From assembly GCA_946221385.1 (NCBI GenBank), contig CAMIGX010000010.1, forward strand, positions 1 to 58,407: a stretch of 58,407 nt of DNA, in the 5' to 3' direction. Position 1 is the first letter of the stretch, and each line of letters opens with the position of its first letter. The notes under the pieces are model-generated. The model searched no databases. It worked only from the letters and a program-made list of their open reading frames with translations, and was not told the origin of the DNA. Source of the stretch: an uncultured Propionimicrobium sp. (GTDB lineage Bacteria; Actinomycetota; Actinomycetes; Propionibacteriales; Propionibacteriaceae). This document shows, piece by piece, positions 14,713 to 23,210 of the stretch. The position numbers and the translations under genes are program-made.

Positions 14713-15848
14713 TTCGTCCCCCAATTGGTCAATTTGAATGCCGGTCGGGCGTCAATGAATGTCTGCACGGTACGCAAATATTCGGGAATGTCTAACAGGA
14801 ATGAATCATGTCCCCACGCCGATGAGATTTCGCGGAAGGTGACCGGCAACTTCGCGCGCAACAATTCACGGGTGATACGCAGTGAATGCTCAGTGCCGAA
14901 GCGCCAGTCCGAGTCGAAGCTAGTCACTAAGAAATTGACCGGGTTAGCGCGCAATCGGTCGGTCGCATCGGGACGCGCGAATGGATCGAAATAGTCCATG
15001 ACGCGCGACAAATATAGATAGCTGAGCGCATTGAAGCGGTCTAAAAATGCCGCACCTTGGTGTTGCAAATAGCTTTCTACTGCGAAGTCGACGCCGAATC
15101 CTGGGCGAGCTTGCTCGAATTGTGGTTTTCGTCCGAATTTCGATTGGAAACCGATCTCGGAGGTGTAGGTGATGTGCGCCATCATTCGCGCAATTGCCAT
15201 CCCGACGTCAGGATTTTCGTCAAAATCGGCGAAGCGTCCGTCATGGAAATGTTCGTCTCGCATGATGGACGCCCGCGCTACCGCAGAAAAGGCAATATTT
15301 TGTGCCGTCAACCGGCTAGACGCGGCGATGATAACTGCCCGATCCATGTCTTCGGGATGACGCAGCGCCCACTGGAGTGTCTGCATGCCGCCTAGAGATC
15401 CGCCGACGACCGCATGCAGATGGCTGACGCCAAGCTTGGCCAACAACGCTCGGTGCACGGTGACGAAGTCGTCCATGTCGAGCAGCGGAAAATCTAGGCC
15501 CCAGACCTTGCTGGTAGCTGGATTGACGCTAGCTGGGCCGGTCGTTCCGCGGCAGCCGCCGAGCAAATTAGCGCACACCACGTACCAGCGGTCCGTGTCG
15601 ATCGGCTTGCCTGGTCCGATCAGCACATCCCACCATCCAGGCCGCTTAGCGCCCGCGTGGAAGCCAGCAGCATGCGCGTCTCCGGTCAACGCGTGACAGA
15701 CGAAGATCGCATTATCACCGGCCGCGGACAGTTGACCGTAGGTCTCGTAGGCGACGACGACTTCGTCCAGCAGCTGGCCGCCGGCCATCCGCAGCGGATT
15801 CGGGGCGTCAAACAGTTGCACGGATTGGGTCTGGACGAATTCAGGCAT
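14709..15848 (-). CDS. metX: Homoserine O-acyltransferase MetX
   Basis: 379 residues, alpha/beta hydrolase. Nucleophile S151 in GGSLGG, Asp in TSFDSDWRF and His in WGHDSFLLD complete the triad; NLLGGCRGTTGP marks the oxyanion region. It activates homoserine with acetyl- or succinyl-CoA, the first committed step to methionine; family sequence alone does not separate the two donors reliably. GAAGG lies a few bases before the ATG. It is followed by metW with a 4-base overlap. The sulfhydrylation or cystathionine genes are not in this window; methylation (metH) and SAM synthesis (metK) are. Confidence 0.95.
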   Translation of the reverse strand: MPEFVQTQSVQLFDAPNPLRMAGGQLLDEVVVAYETYGQLSAAGDNAIFVCHALTGDAHAAGFHAGAKRPGWWDVLIGPGKPIDTDRWYVVCANLLGGCRGTTGPASVNPATSKVWGLDFPLLDMDDFVTVHRALLAKLGVSHLHAVVGGSLGGMQTLQWALRHPEDMDRAVIIAASSRLTAQNIAFSAVARASIMRDEHFHDGRFADFDENPDVGMAIARMMAHITYTSEIGFQSKFGRKPQFEQARPGFGVDFAVESYLQHQGAAFLDRFNALSYLYLSRVMDYFDPFARPDATDRLRANPVNFLVTSFDSDWRFGTEHSLRITRELLRAKLPVTFREISSAWGHDSFLLDIPEYLRTVQTFIDARPAFKLTNWGTK

Positions 15849-15889
15849 TGCCTTCTTTGGTGATCGAGATTAACTAACTTGGTCGGTGG

Positions 15890-15906
15890 CCCTAACTAGG
15901 TTAGGG
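15890..15906 (-). terminator. Weak hairpin between the ribY-like gene and metX
   Basis: CCCTAAC (15890-15896) and GTTAGGG (15900-15906) form a 7-bp stem with a 3-nt loop just after the substrate-binding-protein stop. There is no U-run on either side, so a termination role is doubtful. Confidence 0.35.
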
Positions 15907-15912
15907 CATGGC

Positions 15913-16932
15913 TCACAGCTTCTTGGAGATCTGCTCAGCGCAGGCCTGCTCAGCTGAAATCTTCCTCTTCGTGATGCCGGTTTCGGCTAAGAATCCACTC
16001 ATCGCTTGCCAGCGACTGAAATCTTGTGCGCCGACTTTCTCGCCATATAGCGGCAGCGTCGCGGCCAGCACCGCACGGGCGGCATCTTCGTCTTCTTGGC
16101 TGGTCATGCCTGGGACGTGCTTCTTGGTCGCCCGGATCGCTACGTCTGGATCATTGCGGCAGATGTCGATCGCTTCGGCCATGCACTTAGTGAAGCGCAC
16201 CAGCGCATCGGTGTACTCAGTGACCATATTGGTCTTGCAGATCAGTCCAGCGCCGACCAGAGGCGCGTCATCGGGCAGTTGAATTTCCCTGATGGCGAGC
16301 CCGGCACGCTTCATCTGGACTGCGTCGTTGTTGGTGAATCCGATCACCGAGTCGACGCGCTTGGACTGCATCGCGGCGAGCTGGGTGTAGCCAATGTGTT
16401 GAACGTCCACTTGATCCATGGGCAGATTTGCTTGCTTGAGCATGGCAAGCAGCGCCAGATAGTTCTCCCCGAAGGGTCCTGGAATGCCGACGCTGCGTCC
16501 TTTGAGGTCAGCAGGCGACTTGATCGGTGAATCGTCGGGCACGATGAGGCTCACCGGATATTTCTGGTACATGGTGGCGAAGCTCATGACGTCGAGGTCT
16601 TCGTCACGAGCCGCCATGACCTCGCTGCCACCAGCGAAGACGATTTGCTCAGTGCCAGCTTGCAGCGCGCCGAAGAGACTTTCCGACTGGCCGTGGTGGC
16701 GTAGCGTGATGCTCAGATTTTCCCGATGAAACAGGCCCTCATCGACGGCCACATATGCCGGTGCGAATTGCACATTCGGGATGAAGGTCAGGCCAAATGT
16801 CATCGCGACCATCGTCGCGGTGGGCTTCGGCGTTTCGGGTTCGGTGTTGGAATTGCTGCAGCCTGTCATGGCGGCGAGCGTCGCTGCAGCGCCTCCAAAT
16901 AGAGCAGCCCTACGAGTGATCTTGGTCGTCAT
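15913..16932 (-). CDS. ribY: THI5/NMT1-type substrate-binding lipoprotein, probable riboflavin transporter subunit
   Basis: 339 residues. The signal sequence has twin arginines (KITRRAALFG) and a lipobox ending MTGC with C25 as lipidation site, so it is an exported lipoprotein, possibly through Tat. The rest is a type-2 periplasmic-binding fold of the THI5/NMT1/SsuA group (FIPNVQFAPAYVAVDEGLF, LKGRSVGIPGPFGENYLALL). THI5-like proteins often bind pyrimidine precursors, but this operon starts with an FMN riboswitch, so a flavin or flavin precursor is the likelier ligand, as in RibXY systems. Its ATG overlaps the permease stop (ATGA). No ATPase gene is adjacent. Confidence 0.82.
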   Translation of the reverse strand: MTTKITRRAALFGGAAATLAAMTGCSNSNTEPETPKPTATMVAMTFGLTFIPNVQFAPAYVAVDEGLFHRENLSITLRHHGQSESLFGALQAGTEQIVFAGGSEVMAARDEDLDVMSFATMYQKYPVSLIVPDDSPIKSPADLKGRSVGIPGPFGENYLALLAMLKQANLPMDQVDVQHIGYTQLAAMQSKRVDSVIGFTNNDAVQMKRAGLAIREIQLPDDAPLVGAGLICKTNMVTEYTDALVRFTKCMAEAIDICRNDPDVAIRATKKHVPGMTSQEDEDAARAVLAATLPLYGEKVGAQDFSRWQAMSGFLAETGITKRKISAEQACAEQISKKL

Positions 16933-17708
16933 TGCGCCAGCTTCCTTTCAATTGACAACAACGTGAGATAGCAAATGATGGCTAGTGCGCTGAGCGTCAA
17001 CAGGCTCGCGAACAGCCCAGCGGCGTCGGCGCGCGCAGATTGGGTCGAAAGCAGCAAGCCAAGGCCGTGGCCGCCCATCACGAATTCGCCGACGACCGCG
17101 CCGGTGATCGACAAGGTGAAGCCATTGCGCAAGCCGGTCAGTACAGTAGGCAGCGCCAGCGGCCAGGAAATCCACCGCAGTAAGGACCCACCGTGCGCGC
17201 CGTCCATGCGTGCTGCGTCGAGGACTTCGGAGTCGACTTGCCGTAGTCCTAATGCGGTGGCCAAGGTCACTGGGAAGAAGACCAAGAGCCCGCACAACAA
17301 GACCACTGGCAGCAAGCCATAACCGACCCAGATCACCAGCAGCGGTGCGATGGCGATCGCCGGGATGGCTTGGGACGAGGCCAGGTAGGGCGCTACCGCA
17401 GCGGATATCAGCGGCCAGGTCGCGATCGCGATGCCCAGCGGTAGGCCCACAGCAGCGCCGAGCAAGCAGCCGAGCACGGCTTCCCAAGCAGTCACTAACG
17501 TGGCTTGTCCGAGTTGGCCCGAGTTAGCCAACGCAGCGAACTTCTCGGCTACTTTGGCCGGCGGCGGTAAGACTTCTGGCGGCACAGCAGAGGTCGCCGT
17601 CGCGATGATCCAGACCAGGAAGAGCACTACCCCAGTTGCCAGCGGTGCGCCGATACGCAGCCATGGCGACGTCTTGGCGACGTCTGCGTGACGTGGGCGG
17701 CTTGCCAT
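16929..17708 (-). CDS. ribX: ABC transporter permease, probable riboflavin transporter
   Basis: 259 residues with about six TM helices and the binding-protein-dependent permease (SsuC/TauC-like) domain; the EAA-type coupling loop is EVLDAARMDGAHGGSLLRWISWPLALP. It forms the membrane channel for the lipoprotein encoded next. GAGGAG lies about 12 nt before the ATG. The FMN riboswitch about 165 nt upstream suggests repression when FMN is plentiful, fitting flavin uptake. The nucleotide-binding subunit must be supplied from elsewhere or shared; none occurs in this window. Confidence 0.85.
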   Translation of the reverse strand: MASRPRHADVAKTSPWLRIGAPLATGVVLFLVWIIATATSAVPPEVLPPPAKVAEKFAALANSGQLGQATLVTAWEAVLGCLLGAAVGLPLGIAIATWPLISAAVAPYLASSQAIPAIAIAPLLVIWVGYGLLPVVLLCGLLVFFPVTLATALGLRQVDSEVLDAARMDGAHGGSLLRWISWPLALPTVLTGLRNGFTLSITGAVVGEFVMGGHGLGLLLSTQSARADAAGLFASLLTLSALAIICYLTLLSIERKLAQ

Positions 17709-17869
17709 GAGTCTTGATGCTCCTCGGTCCAGGCACTCAATTAGCCGAGGAGATGGGAAGATGTCGGTCGCTGGCTGACTGACCGAGCATTCAGCTCTGG
17801 AGATCGTTTGTGCACTGATCGGTCGGTGATTCGCGACGCGACCAGCACAAACATCGTCAGCGCATGACG

Positions 17870-18002
17870 ACTTCGTGCACCTCCCATCCGGACTTTGACC
17901 GTCGGCACCGGAATTTCACCGGTTCGGCCAGCCACGATCGCTCGTGATCTGGTTCGCGGGCTATACCGCCGGTTCGGAATTACACCGACCCCGGGCACGT
18001 TG
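17870..18002 (-). promoter_or_regulatory. FMN riboswitch (RFN element)
   Basis: On the minus strand the conserved RFN blocks appear in order: GGTCGGTGTAATTCCGAACC, GGCGGTATAGCCCGCGA, then GGTGAAATTCCGGTGCCGAC, GGTCAAAGTCCGGATGGGAG and the closing GTGCACG arm pairing with CGTGC at the start. This matches the FMN aptamer very closely. About 160 nt separate it from the permease ATG. No intrinsic terminator with a U-run is evident there, so control of translation or Rho-dependent termination is likelier. Confidence 0.95.
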
Positions 18003-18110
18003 AACGCAAGTTCTGCGCTAACCATAGCGCGTCAAAGCTGAACTGACGATCTTCACGCGGCCGCACGTGTGCAGAACCGTCGTGACAGCCGTTTAGCCGG
18101 CAAGAACCGA
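18003..18110 (-). other. Riboswitch upstream region
   Basis: About 110 bp between the dehydrogenase stop and the riboswitch. It should hold the riboswitch promoter on the minus strand. TATGGT near 18027 is a possible -10, but no matching -35 was identified. Confidence 0.3.
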
Positions 18111-19160
18111 TCAGTAGAAAGATTCCGTGTTTACTCGGTTTAGCAGCTCTTCGCCGTCCAATAGCCGTCGAGCATTTTCGGCGAATAGTCGAGCGATCAG
18201 CGCGTCTTCTTCGTGATTCAGCGCAGCGGTATGTGGTGCGATGACTACATTCGGCAATTCCCAAAGCGGGCTGTCTTTAGCCAACGGTTCCTTGGCGAAG
18301 ACGTCCAGCGCTGCAAACGAAAGCCGACCGTCCTGGAGCGCTTCGATCATGGCTGGCTCGTCGACCGTCGAACCACGTCCGACGTTGACGAAGATCGCGC
18401 CCGGCTTAACCTTGCCCCAAAATTCGCTGTCCAGCATGCCGCGGGTTTCACTAGTCGACGGCAAGGTCGCCACGATAGCGTCCGCCTGGCTAGCCAGCTC
18501 TGCGAGCTGTTCGACCGGATAGACCTGCTCGACGCCTTCCTCCTCGCGGACGGTCCGATTGACGCCGATGACCCGCGCCCCCAGTGCAGCGAACGTCTTG
18601 GCAGTCTCGCGGCCGATGTGGCCCATGCCGACGATCAAGACCGTCATTTGGAAGATTTGACGCATCGGCCAGCGCTGCGCCCACTCGTGCTGGCTTTGTA
18701 GACGTTGCAGCTTAGGCAGATCCTTCGCACCGGCAAAAACACCGAAGGCGGCGAACTCAGCCAAGGTCTTGGCGTGCACGCCGGCCGAGGTGGTGAACTT
18801 CACTCGGGCTAGTTCCTCGTCAGTCAGCTCAGCACGACGGACGAAAGCTCCCCCGCCAGCCATCATCGTCTGCACCCAACGCAATTTTGGATTGGCTCGA
18901 ATAGTACGCGCTAGCTGCTTGGGATCATTGTCCGGGATGCCGTAGAGGGCGTCTGCTTGATCGCACAGTTCTTCAAAGCGACGCTGCTGATCGGGGGTGC
19001 GCTGGAAGGATGGGTCCCCGTCATGATCGCCGACATAGCGAGCCTGCGGAATCAGTTCTTGATCGACGACCAGCTCAATGCGCGGCTCCAGCTGGACAAT
19101 CAGATTGCATAGCTCGGGGGTCAGCGGGGTGGCGACGAATACCTGCAATGTTTCAGCCAT
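18111..19160 (-). CDS. D-isomer 2-hydroxyacid dehydrogenase family protein
   Basis: 349 residues from the ATG at 19160 (MAETLQVF); a GTG 45 bases upstream would add 15 unconserved residues. NAD-binding VGMGHIGRETAK lies in the middle; the catalytic Arg is in NVGRGSTVDE and the His in APHTAA, with a Glu expected between them. The family reduces 2-oxoacids to D-2-hydroxyacids or acts on phosphoglycerate, glyoxylate or similar; the substrate is not deducible. It is the last gene before the riboswitch region, 77 bp downstream of the MFS gene on the same strand. Confidence 0.9.
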   Translation of the reverse strand: MAETLQVFVATPLTPELCNLIVQLEPRIELVVDQELIPQARYVGDHDGDPSFQRTPDQQRRFEELCDQADALYGIPDNDPKQLARTIRANPKLRWVQTMMAGGGAFVRRAELTDEELARVKFTTSAGVHAKTLAEFAAFGVFAGAKDLPKLQRLQSQHEWAQRWPMRQIFQMTVLIVGMGHIGRETAKTFAALGARVIGVNRTVREEEGVEQVYPVEQLAELASQADAIVATLPSTSETRGMLDSEFWGKVKPGAIFVNVGRGSTVDEPAMIEALQDGRLSFAALDVFAKEPLAKDSPLWELPNVVIAPHTAALNHEEDALIARLFAENARRLLDGEELLNRVNTESFY

Positions 19161-19237
19161 AGTTCCAGTTTCACCCACGAAGCAATGATGCGGTCGCGAG
19201 AGCACAAAGATTCTCAGCCGATGTGGCTGGTCCTTGG

Positions 19238-20836
19238 CTAGTCGTCGCGTCGTTCGTTTGGTGATTTTGTCGTTGTGGTTTGAGCCGCGCGTCGCTGGTC
19301 ACGGCGGTCGTCAGGGTATCCGAAAGCGACGGCCACGCCAGCTGCGAACACTGAAAACGCGCCAGCGAGCAATGCCCACCGCATGCCGTCGATGAAACCG
19401 TAGTGTGCGACGTCCAATAGTCGCTGCGCGAGCTCGCCGCCCAGTCGTTGGGCTGCTTCGATGGCGCCTGCGATCGAATCCAAAGCTTTTTGTCGCCACT
19501 GACCTAGTTCGGCATAGAAATCAGCCGACATCAGCGCGCGACGATAGCGTGCCGCCAGCAGCGCGCCGGCCACTGCGACACCTAATGCGCTGCCCATCTG
19601 CATCATCGCGGAGTTCGTCGCGGAACCGACTCCAGACGACGACTGCGGCAGGGAATCCATCACCGCTTGCGTCGCCGCAGGGATGAGCAGGCCAGATCCG
19701 AATCCGAAGAACATCGCACCCGGCAAGACCATCGGATAGGTCGTGTCGACTTGGGCCATGCCAATCCAAACCAGGCCAATGACTACGCAGGCCAGCCCGA
19801 CTAGCACAGTTCTCTTGATCGCGATGCGTTTGATCATCGTCGGCGCCAGGACCGCGCCGAGGCCGAGCATCGCGGCGACCGGCAAGATCCGAATGCCTGA
19901 GGCTAGCGGTCCATATTCGAGGCTGAATTGCAGATATTGGGTCAACACAAATAGCGCGCCACCGCCTGCGCCAGTCACTAGCCCTGCCACGCCGACGGCG
20001 ACTGCAAAGCGGCGATTCTTGAATAGCTCCAAGTCGAGGATCGGGTTGGGGAATTTACGTTCCCAGGCCAGGAAAGCGACGAGCAAAGCGACGCCGCCGC
20101 CAGCTCCGAGCAAGATCAGCGGGTTGGTCAGTCCAAGCCCTGGGGCGGAGATGAATGTCCAGCAGATCAGTGCAAGCGACGACGTGGACAGCAGCGCGCC
20201 GATGTAATCGATGCCGCCTGAGCCTCGTTGAGGCGTGACCTTGGGCAGCACTAATAGCGCGATCGGGAGCACGAGCGCGCCGATCGGCACATTGATCAAG
20301 AAGACCGATCCCCAGCTGAAATGCTCCAGCAGAATGCCCGACAGCAGCGGGCCGGCTGCCGATCCGGCCGCGTTGGCGCCCGACCAGACGGCGAATGCGA
20401 TGGACCGTTCTTTGGCGTCGCTGAACAATGTGGAGACGAAAGCCAGCGTTGAGGGTGTCAGCAGCGCGGCGCCCAGACCCATCAAGCAGCGAGCGATGAT
20501 CAGCATGTGCACATTGGGCGACAGTCCGGCAGCCAGGGAGAAGATCGTGAACGCGACTGTGCCGACTAAGAAAGTTCGGCGCATGCCCCAGCCGTCGACC
20601 AATGCCCCAGCGACCAGCAGCAGACCTGCGAAGGTGACCATGTAGGAGTCCACGGTCCACTGCAAAAGATCCATTGAGGCGCCAAGTTCGCGGGCTAGCG
20701 TCGGCAGCGCGATGGTCAAGATCGTGTTGTCCAAGCTCGCCATGAACAAGGCCAAACTGAGAGCCACCAGAGCCCACCAGCGTCTTGGATAGCTTTCTTG
20801 GCTTGACGCGGCTGCCTGGCTTTGGACGGTTGACAC
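19238..20836 (-). CDS. DHA2-family MFS drug/solute exporter
   Basis: 532 residues with about 14 TM segments, the DHA2 (EmrB/QacA-like) layout. Motif LDNTILTIALPTLARELG is in the first helix and the MFS motif A-like DGWGMRRTF lies after helix 2. The C-terminus is a charged cytoplasmic tail (DDRRDQRRA, SPNERRDD). It is a proton-driven exporter; substrates cannot be predicted. GTG start at 20836 without a strong Shine-Dalgarno. The dehydrogenase gene follows after 77 bp, and no regulator is adjacent. Confidence 0.9.
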   Translation of the reverse strand: MSTVQSQAAASSQESYPRRWWALVALSLALFMASLDNTILTIALPTLARELGASMDLLQWTVDSYMVTFAGLLLVAGALVDGWGMRRTFLVGTVAFTIFSLAAGLSPNVHMLIIARCLMGLGAALLTPSTLAFVSTLFSDAKERSIAFAVWSGANAAGSAAGPLLSGILLEHFSWGSVFLINVPIGALVLPIALLVLPKVTPQRGSGGIDYIGALLSTSSLALICWTFISAPGLGLTNPLILLGAGGGVALLVAFLAWERKFPNPILDLELFKNRRFAVAVGVAGLVTGAGGGALFVLTQYLQFSLEYGPLASGIRILPVAAMLGLGAVLAPTMIKRIAIKRTVLVGLACVVIGLVWIGMAQVDTTYPMVLPGAMFFGFGSGLLIPAATQAVMDSLPQSSSGVGSATNSAMMQMGSALGVAVAGALLAARYRRALMSADFYAELGQWRQKALDSIAGAIEAAQRLGGELAQRLLDVAHYGFIDGMRWALLAGAFSVFAAGVAVAFGYPDDRRDQRRAAQTTTTKSPNERRDD

Positions 20837-20975
20837 GCTGCCACGCTAGCGCCCTGAGCTGCTGGGCCACGGCAGCGTGGGCTTGACCCACCGGTTTAGT
20901 GATGAAATTCATCCCGTGGAGTGACGCTAGGCCTGGCAGATAGCCATTTCGCTTGACTCCTATGTCTAGCAGACG

Positions 20976-21049
<74 letters not shown>

Positions 21050-21125
21050 TCGGGCGTTTTAGACCCGTTGGGATACGTTACCCGATCTGCGTCCTATCGT
21101 CGAAAATCCGCGTGCCCGGCGTGGC

Positions 21126-23210
21126 TCAACGATCCTTGCGTTTGGCACGAGCACGCACTTGGACACGCACCGGCGAACCTTCGAAACCGAATTCTTCGCG
21201 CAGCCGACGTTCGACGAAGCGCACATATTGCGCGTCCAAATCGCCGGTGGTGAACAAGATGAAAGTCGGGGGTTCGGTGGCGGCCTGCGTGCCAAACAAG
21301 ATCCGCGGCTGTTTGCCACCGCGCACCGGATGCGGGTGTGCTGCCACCGTGCGGCCAAGGAAGGAATTCAGCTGGCCGGTGCTGATCCGGGTGCCCCAGC
21401 CGTCCAGCGCAGCCTCGATTGCTTTAGCGATCTTCTCGACATTTCGTCCAGTCAGCGCGGAAATGTTGACACTCGGCGCCCAGCTCCAGGCATGCAGATC
21501 GCGTTCGATCTCGCGGGTCAGATAGTAGCGGCGCTCTTCGTCCAGCAGATCCCATTTGTTGTAGGCGATGACCATGGCTCGGCCGGCTTCTTCGACCCCG
21601 TCCAGCAGCTTCAAATCCTGCTCGCTGATCTGCTCGGACGCGTCAATGACGACTACGCAGCACTCGGCGCGTTCGATCGCCGACTGGGTACGCAGCCACG
21701 CGTAGTATTCCGAACCAGACGCCTCTTTGACCCGGCGTCGAATGCCAGCGGTGTCGATCAGCCGATATTCCTGACCGGCGATGTCGACGACCTCATCGAC
21801 GGGATCGACCGTAGTGCCGGAGACGTCCGAGACCACCGAGCGGTTCTGTCCAGAAAGTTGATTCAGCAACGAAGACTTGCCCACATTAGGTTTGCCGACG
21901 ATCGCTACCCGTCGCGGACCACCGATCTCGTGAGGCGGCACCGAGCCTTCCTCCGGCAGCGCCGCGATGACCGCGTCCAGCAGATCACCCGAGCCGCGGC
22001 CATGCAGCGCGCTGATCGCGTATGGCTCCCCCAGCCCAAGATTCCACATCGCAGCTGCTTCCGCCTCAGCTTCAGCGCCGTCGACCTTGTTCGCAGCCAG
22101 CACGACTGGCTTCTTAGAGCGCCGCAAGACTTTCACGACGGCTTCGTCTTCGTCCATGATGCCGACGGTCGAATCGACGACGAAGATGACGGCATCAGCC
22201 AGCGAAATCGCGATCTCGGCCTGCTCAGCGATCTGGGCGGCCATGCCCTTCGCATTTGACGCCCAACCGCCGGTATCGACCAGCACGAATTCTCGGCCAG
22301 CCCATTCGGCGTCATAGCTCACCCGGTCGCGCGTGACGCCGGGCACATCTTGGACGACCGCCTCGCGGCGACCCAGAATGCGGTTGGCCAGCGTCGACTT
22401 GCCGACATTCGGGCGTCCGACCACCGCGACGACTGGCCGCAGCTCGTAATCGTCAGCGAAAGCTTCGACCGAAAAGTCTTGAGCCACTACCCCTTGGTCG
22501 ATGAATTCAACCAGCGGCTCAAAATCGTCTTCGTCAAAATCCAATAGCTCCGCTGGCACCAGGTCAATGACTTCATCGATGACCTCGTCCAGGCTCAGTT
22601 CGGTGGAATCAATGACGACGACCCTCTCGGCGGGAGCCAAGAATTCACTGACCTTAGCGTCTGCGGCGTCGCGTCCGATGACCTGCTGGGTGACCAGCTC
22701 AGTTCCGGCGTCACCCAGCTCGGCGGCGCGCCGGGCGATGCGTCGCTCGGCATCAGCGACCAGCAGGACTCGCACTTCAGCATCCGGCGCGACGACGGTA
22801 GTGATATCACGACCTTCGACGACGATGCGGCCACGAGCCTCAATGATCTGCCGCATTTGATCGGTCAAAAATGTCCGCACCGCAGGCAATTTCGCGTAGC
22901 CCGATACTGCACCCGAAATCTGCGTCGTGTGTAGCTGACTGGTGACGTCTTGACCGTCCAAGAAGATCGCGAAATCGAGAGGATCGGTGTAGACGTCCAT
23001 GTCGAGGCGCTCAATCAGGTCAGCGATCGCGGCTTGATCATCGGCGTCGACGCCGTCGTTTAGGGCCTGCCAAGTGAACGCGCGATACATCGAGCCGGTG
23101 TCCAGATAGTGCAGGTCGAGCTGGTCAGCCACCCCACGCGAAGTCGATGACTTCCCAGCGCCACTGGGTCCGTCAATTGCGATCACTAGTCGCTGTTCAG
23201 TCTCGGCCAT
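21126..23210 (-). CDS. cmk-der: Bifunctional cytidylate kinase / ribosome-assembly GTPase Der
   Basis: 694 residues from the ATG at 23210, chosen because it has AGGGG upstream and opens the kinase exactly. Residues 1-225 are CMP kinase, with P-loop DGPSGAGKSS at 13-22 and VEGRDITTVV. After an acidic linker, Der has two G domains: GRPNVGKST, DTGGW and NKVDG, then GKPNVGKSS, DTAGIRRR and NKWD, followed by the KH-like C-terminal domain. It combines CMP/dCMP phosphorylation with 50S subunit maturation. The two genes are neighbours in many bacteria and fused in several actinobacteria. The start overlaps the tyrA stop by 14 bases. Confidence 0.95.
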   Translation of the reverse strand: MAETEQRLVIAIDGPSGAGKSSTSRGVADQLDLHYLDTGSMYRAFTWQALNDGVDADDQAAIADLIERLDMDVYTDPLDFAIFLDGQDVTSQLHTTQISGAVSGYAKLPAVRTFLTDQMRQIIEARGRIVVEGRDITTVVAPDAEVRVLLVADAERRIARRAAELGDAGTELVTQQVIGRDAADAKVSEFLAPAERVVVIDSTELSLDEVIDEVIDLVPAELLDFDEDDFEPLVEFIDQGVVAQDFSVEAFADDYELRPVVAVVGRPNVGKSTLANRILGRREAVVQDVPGVTRDRVSYDAEWAGREFVLVDTGGWASNAKGMAAQIAEQAEIAISLADAVIFVVDSTVGIMDEDEAVVKVLRRSKKPVVLAANKVDGAEAEAEAAAMWNLGLGEPYAISALHGRGSGDLLDAVIAALPEEGSVPPHEIGGPRRVAIVGKPNVGKSSLLNQLSGQNRSVVSDVSGTTVDPVDEVVDIAGQEYRLIDTAGIRRRVKEASGSEYYAWLRTQSAIERAECCVVVIDASEQISEQDLKLLDGVEEAGRAMVIAYNKWDLLDEERRYYLTREIERDLHAWSWAPSVNISALTGRNVEKIAKAIEAALDGWGTRISTGQLNSFLGRTVAAHPHPVRGGKQPRILFGTQAATEPPTFILFTTGDLDAQYVRFVERRLREEFGFEGSPVRVQVRARAKRKDR

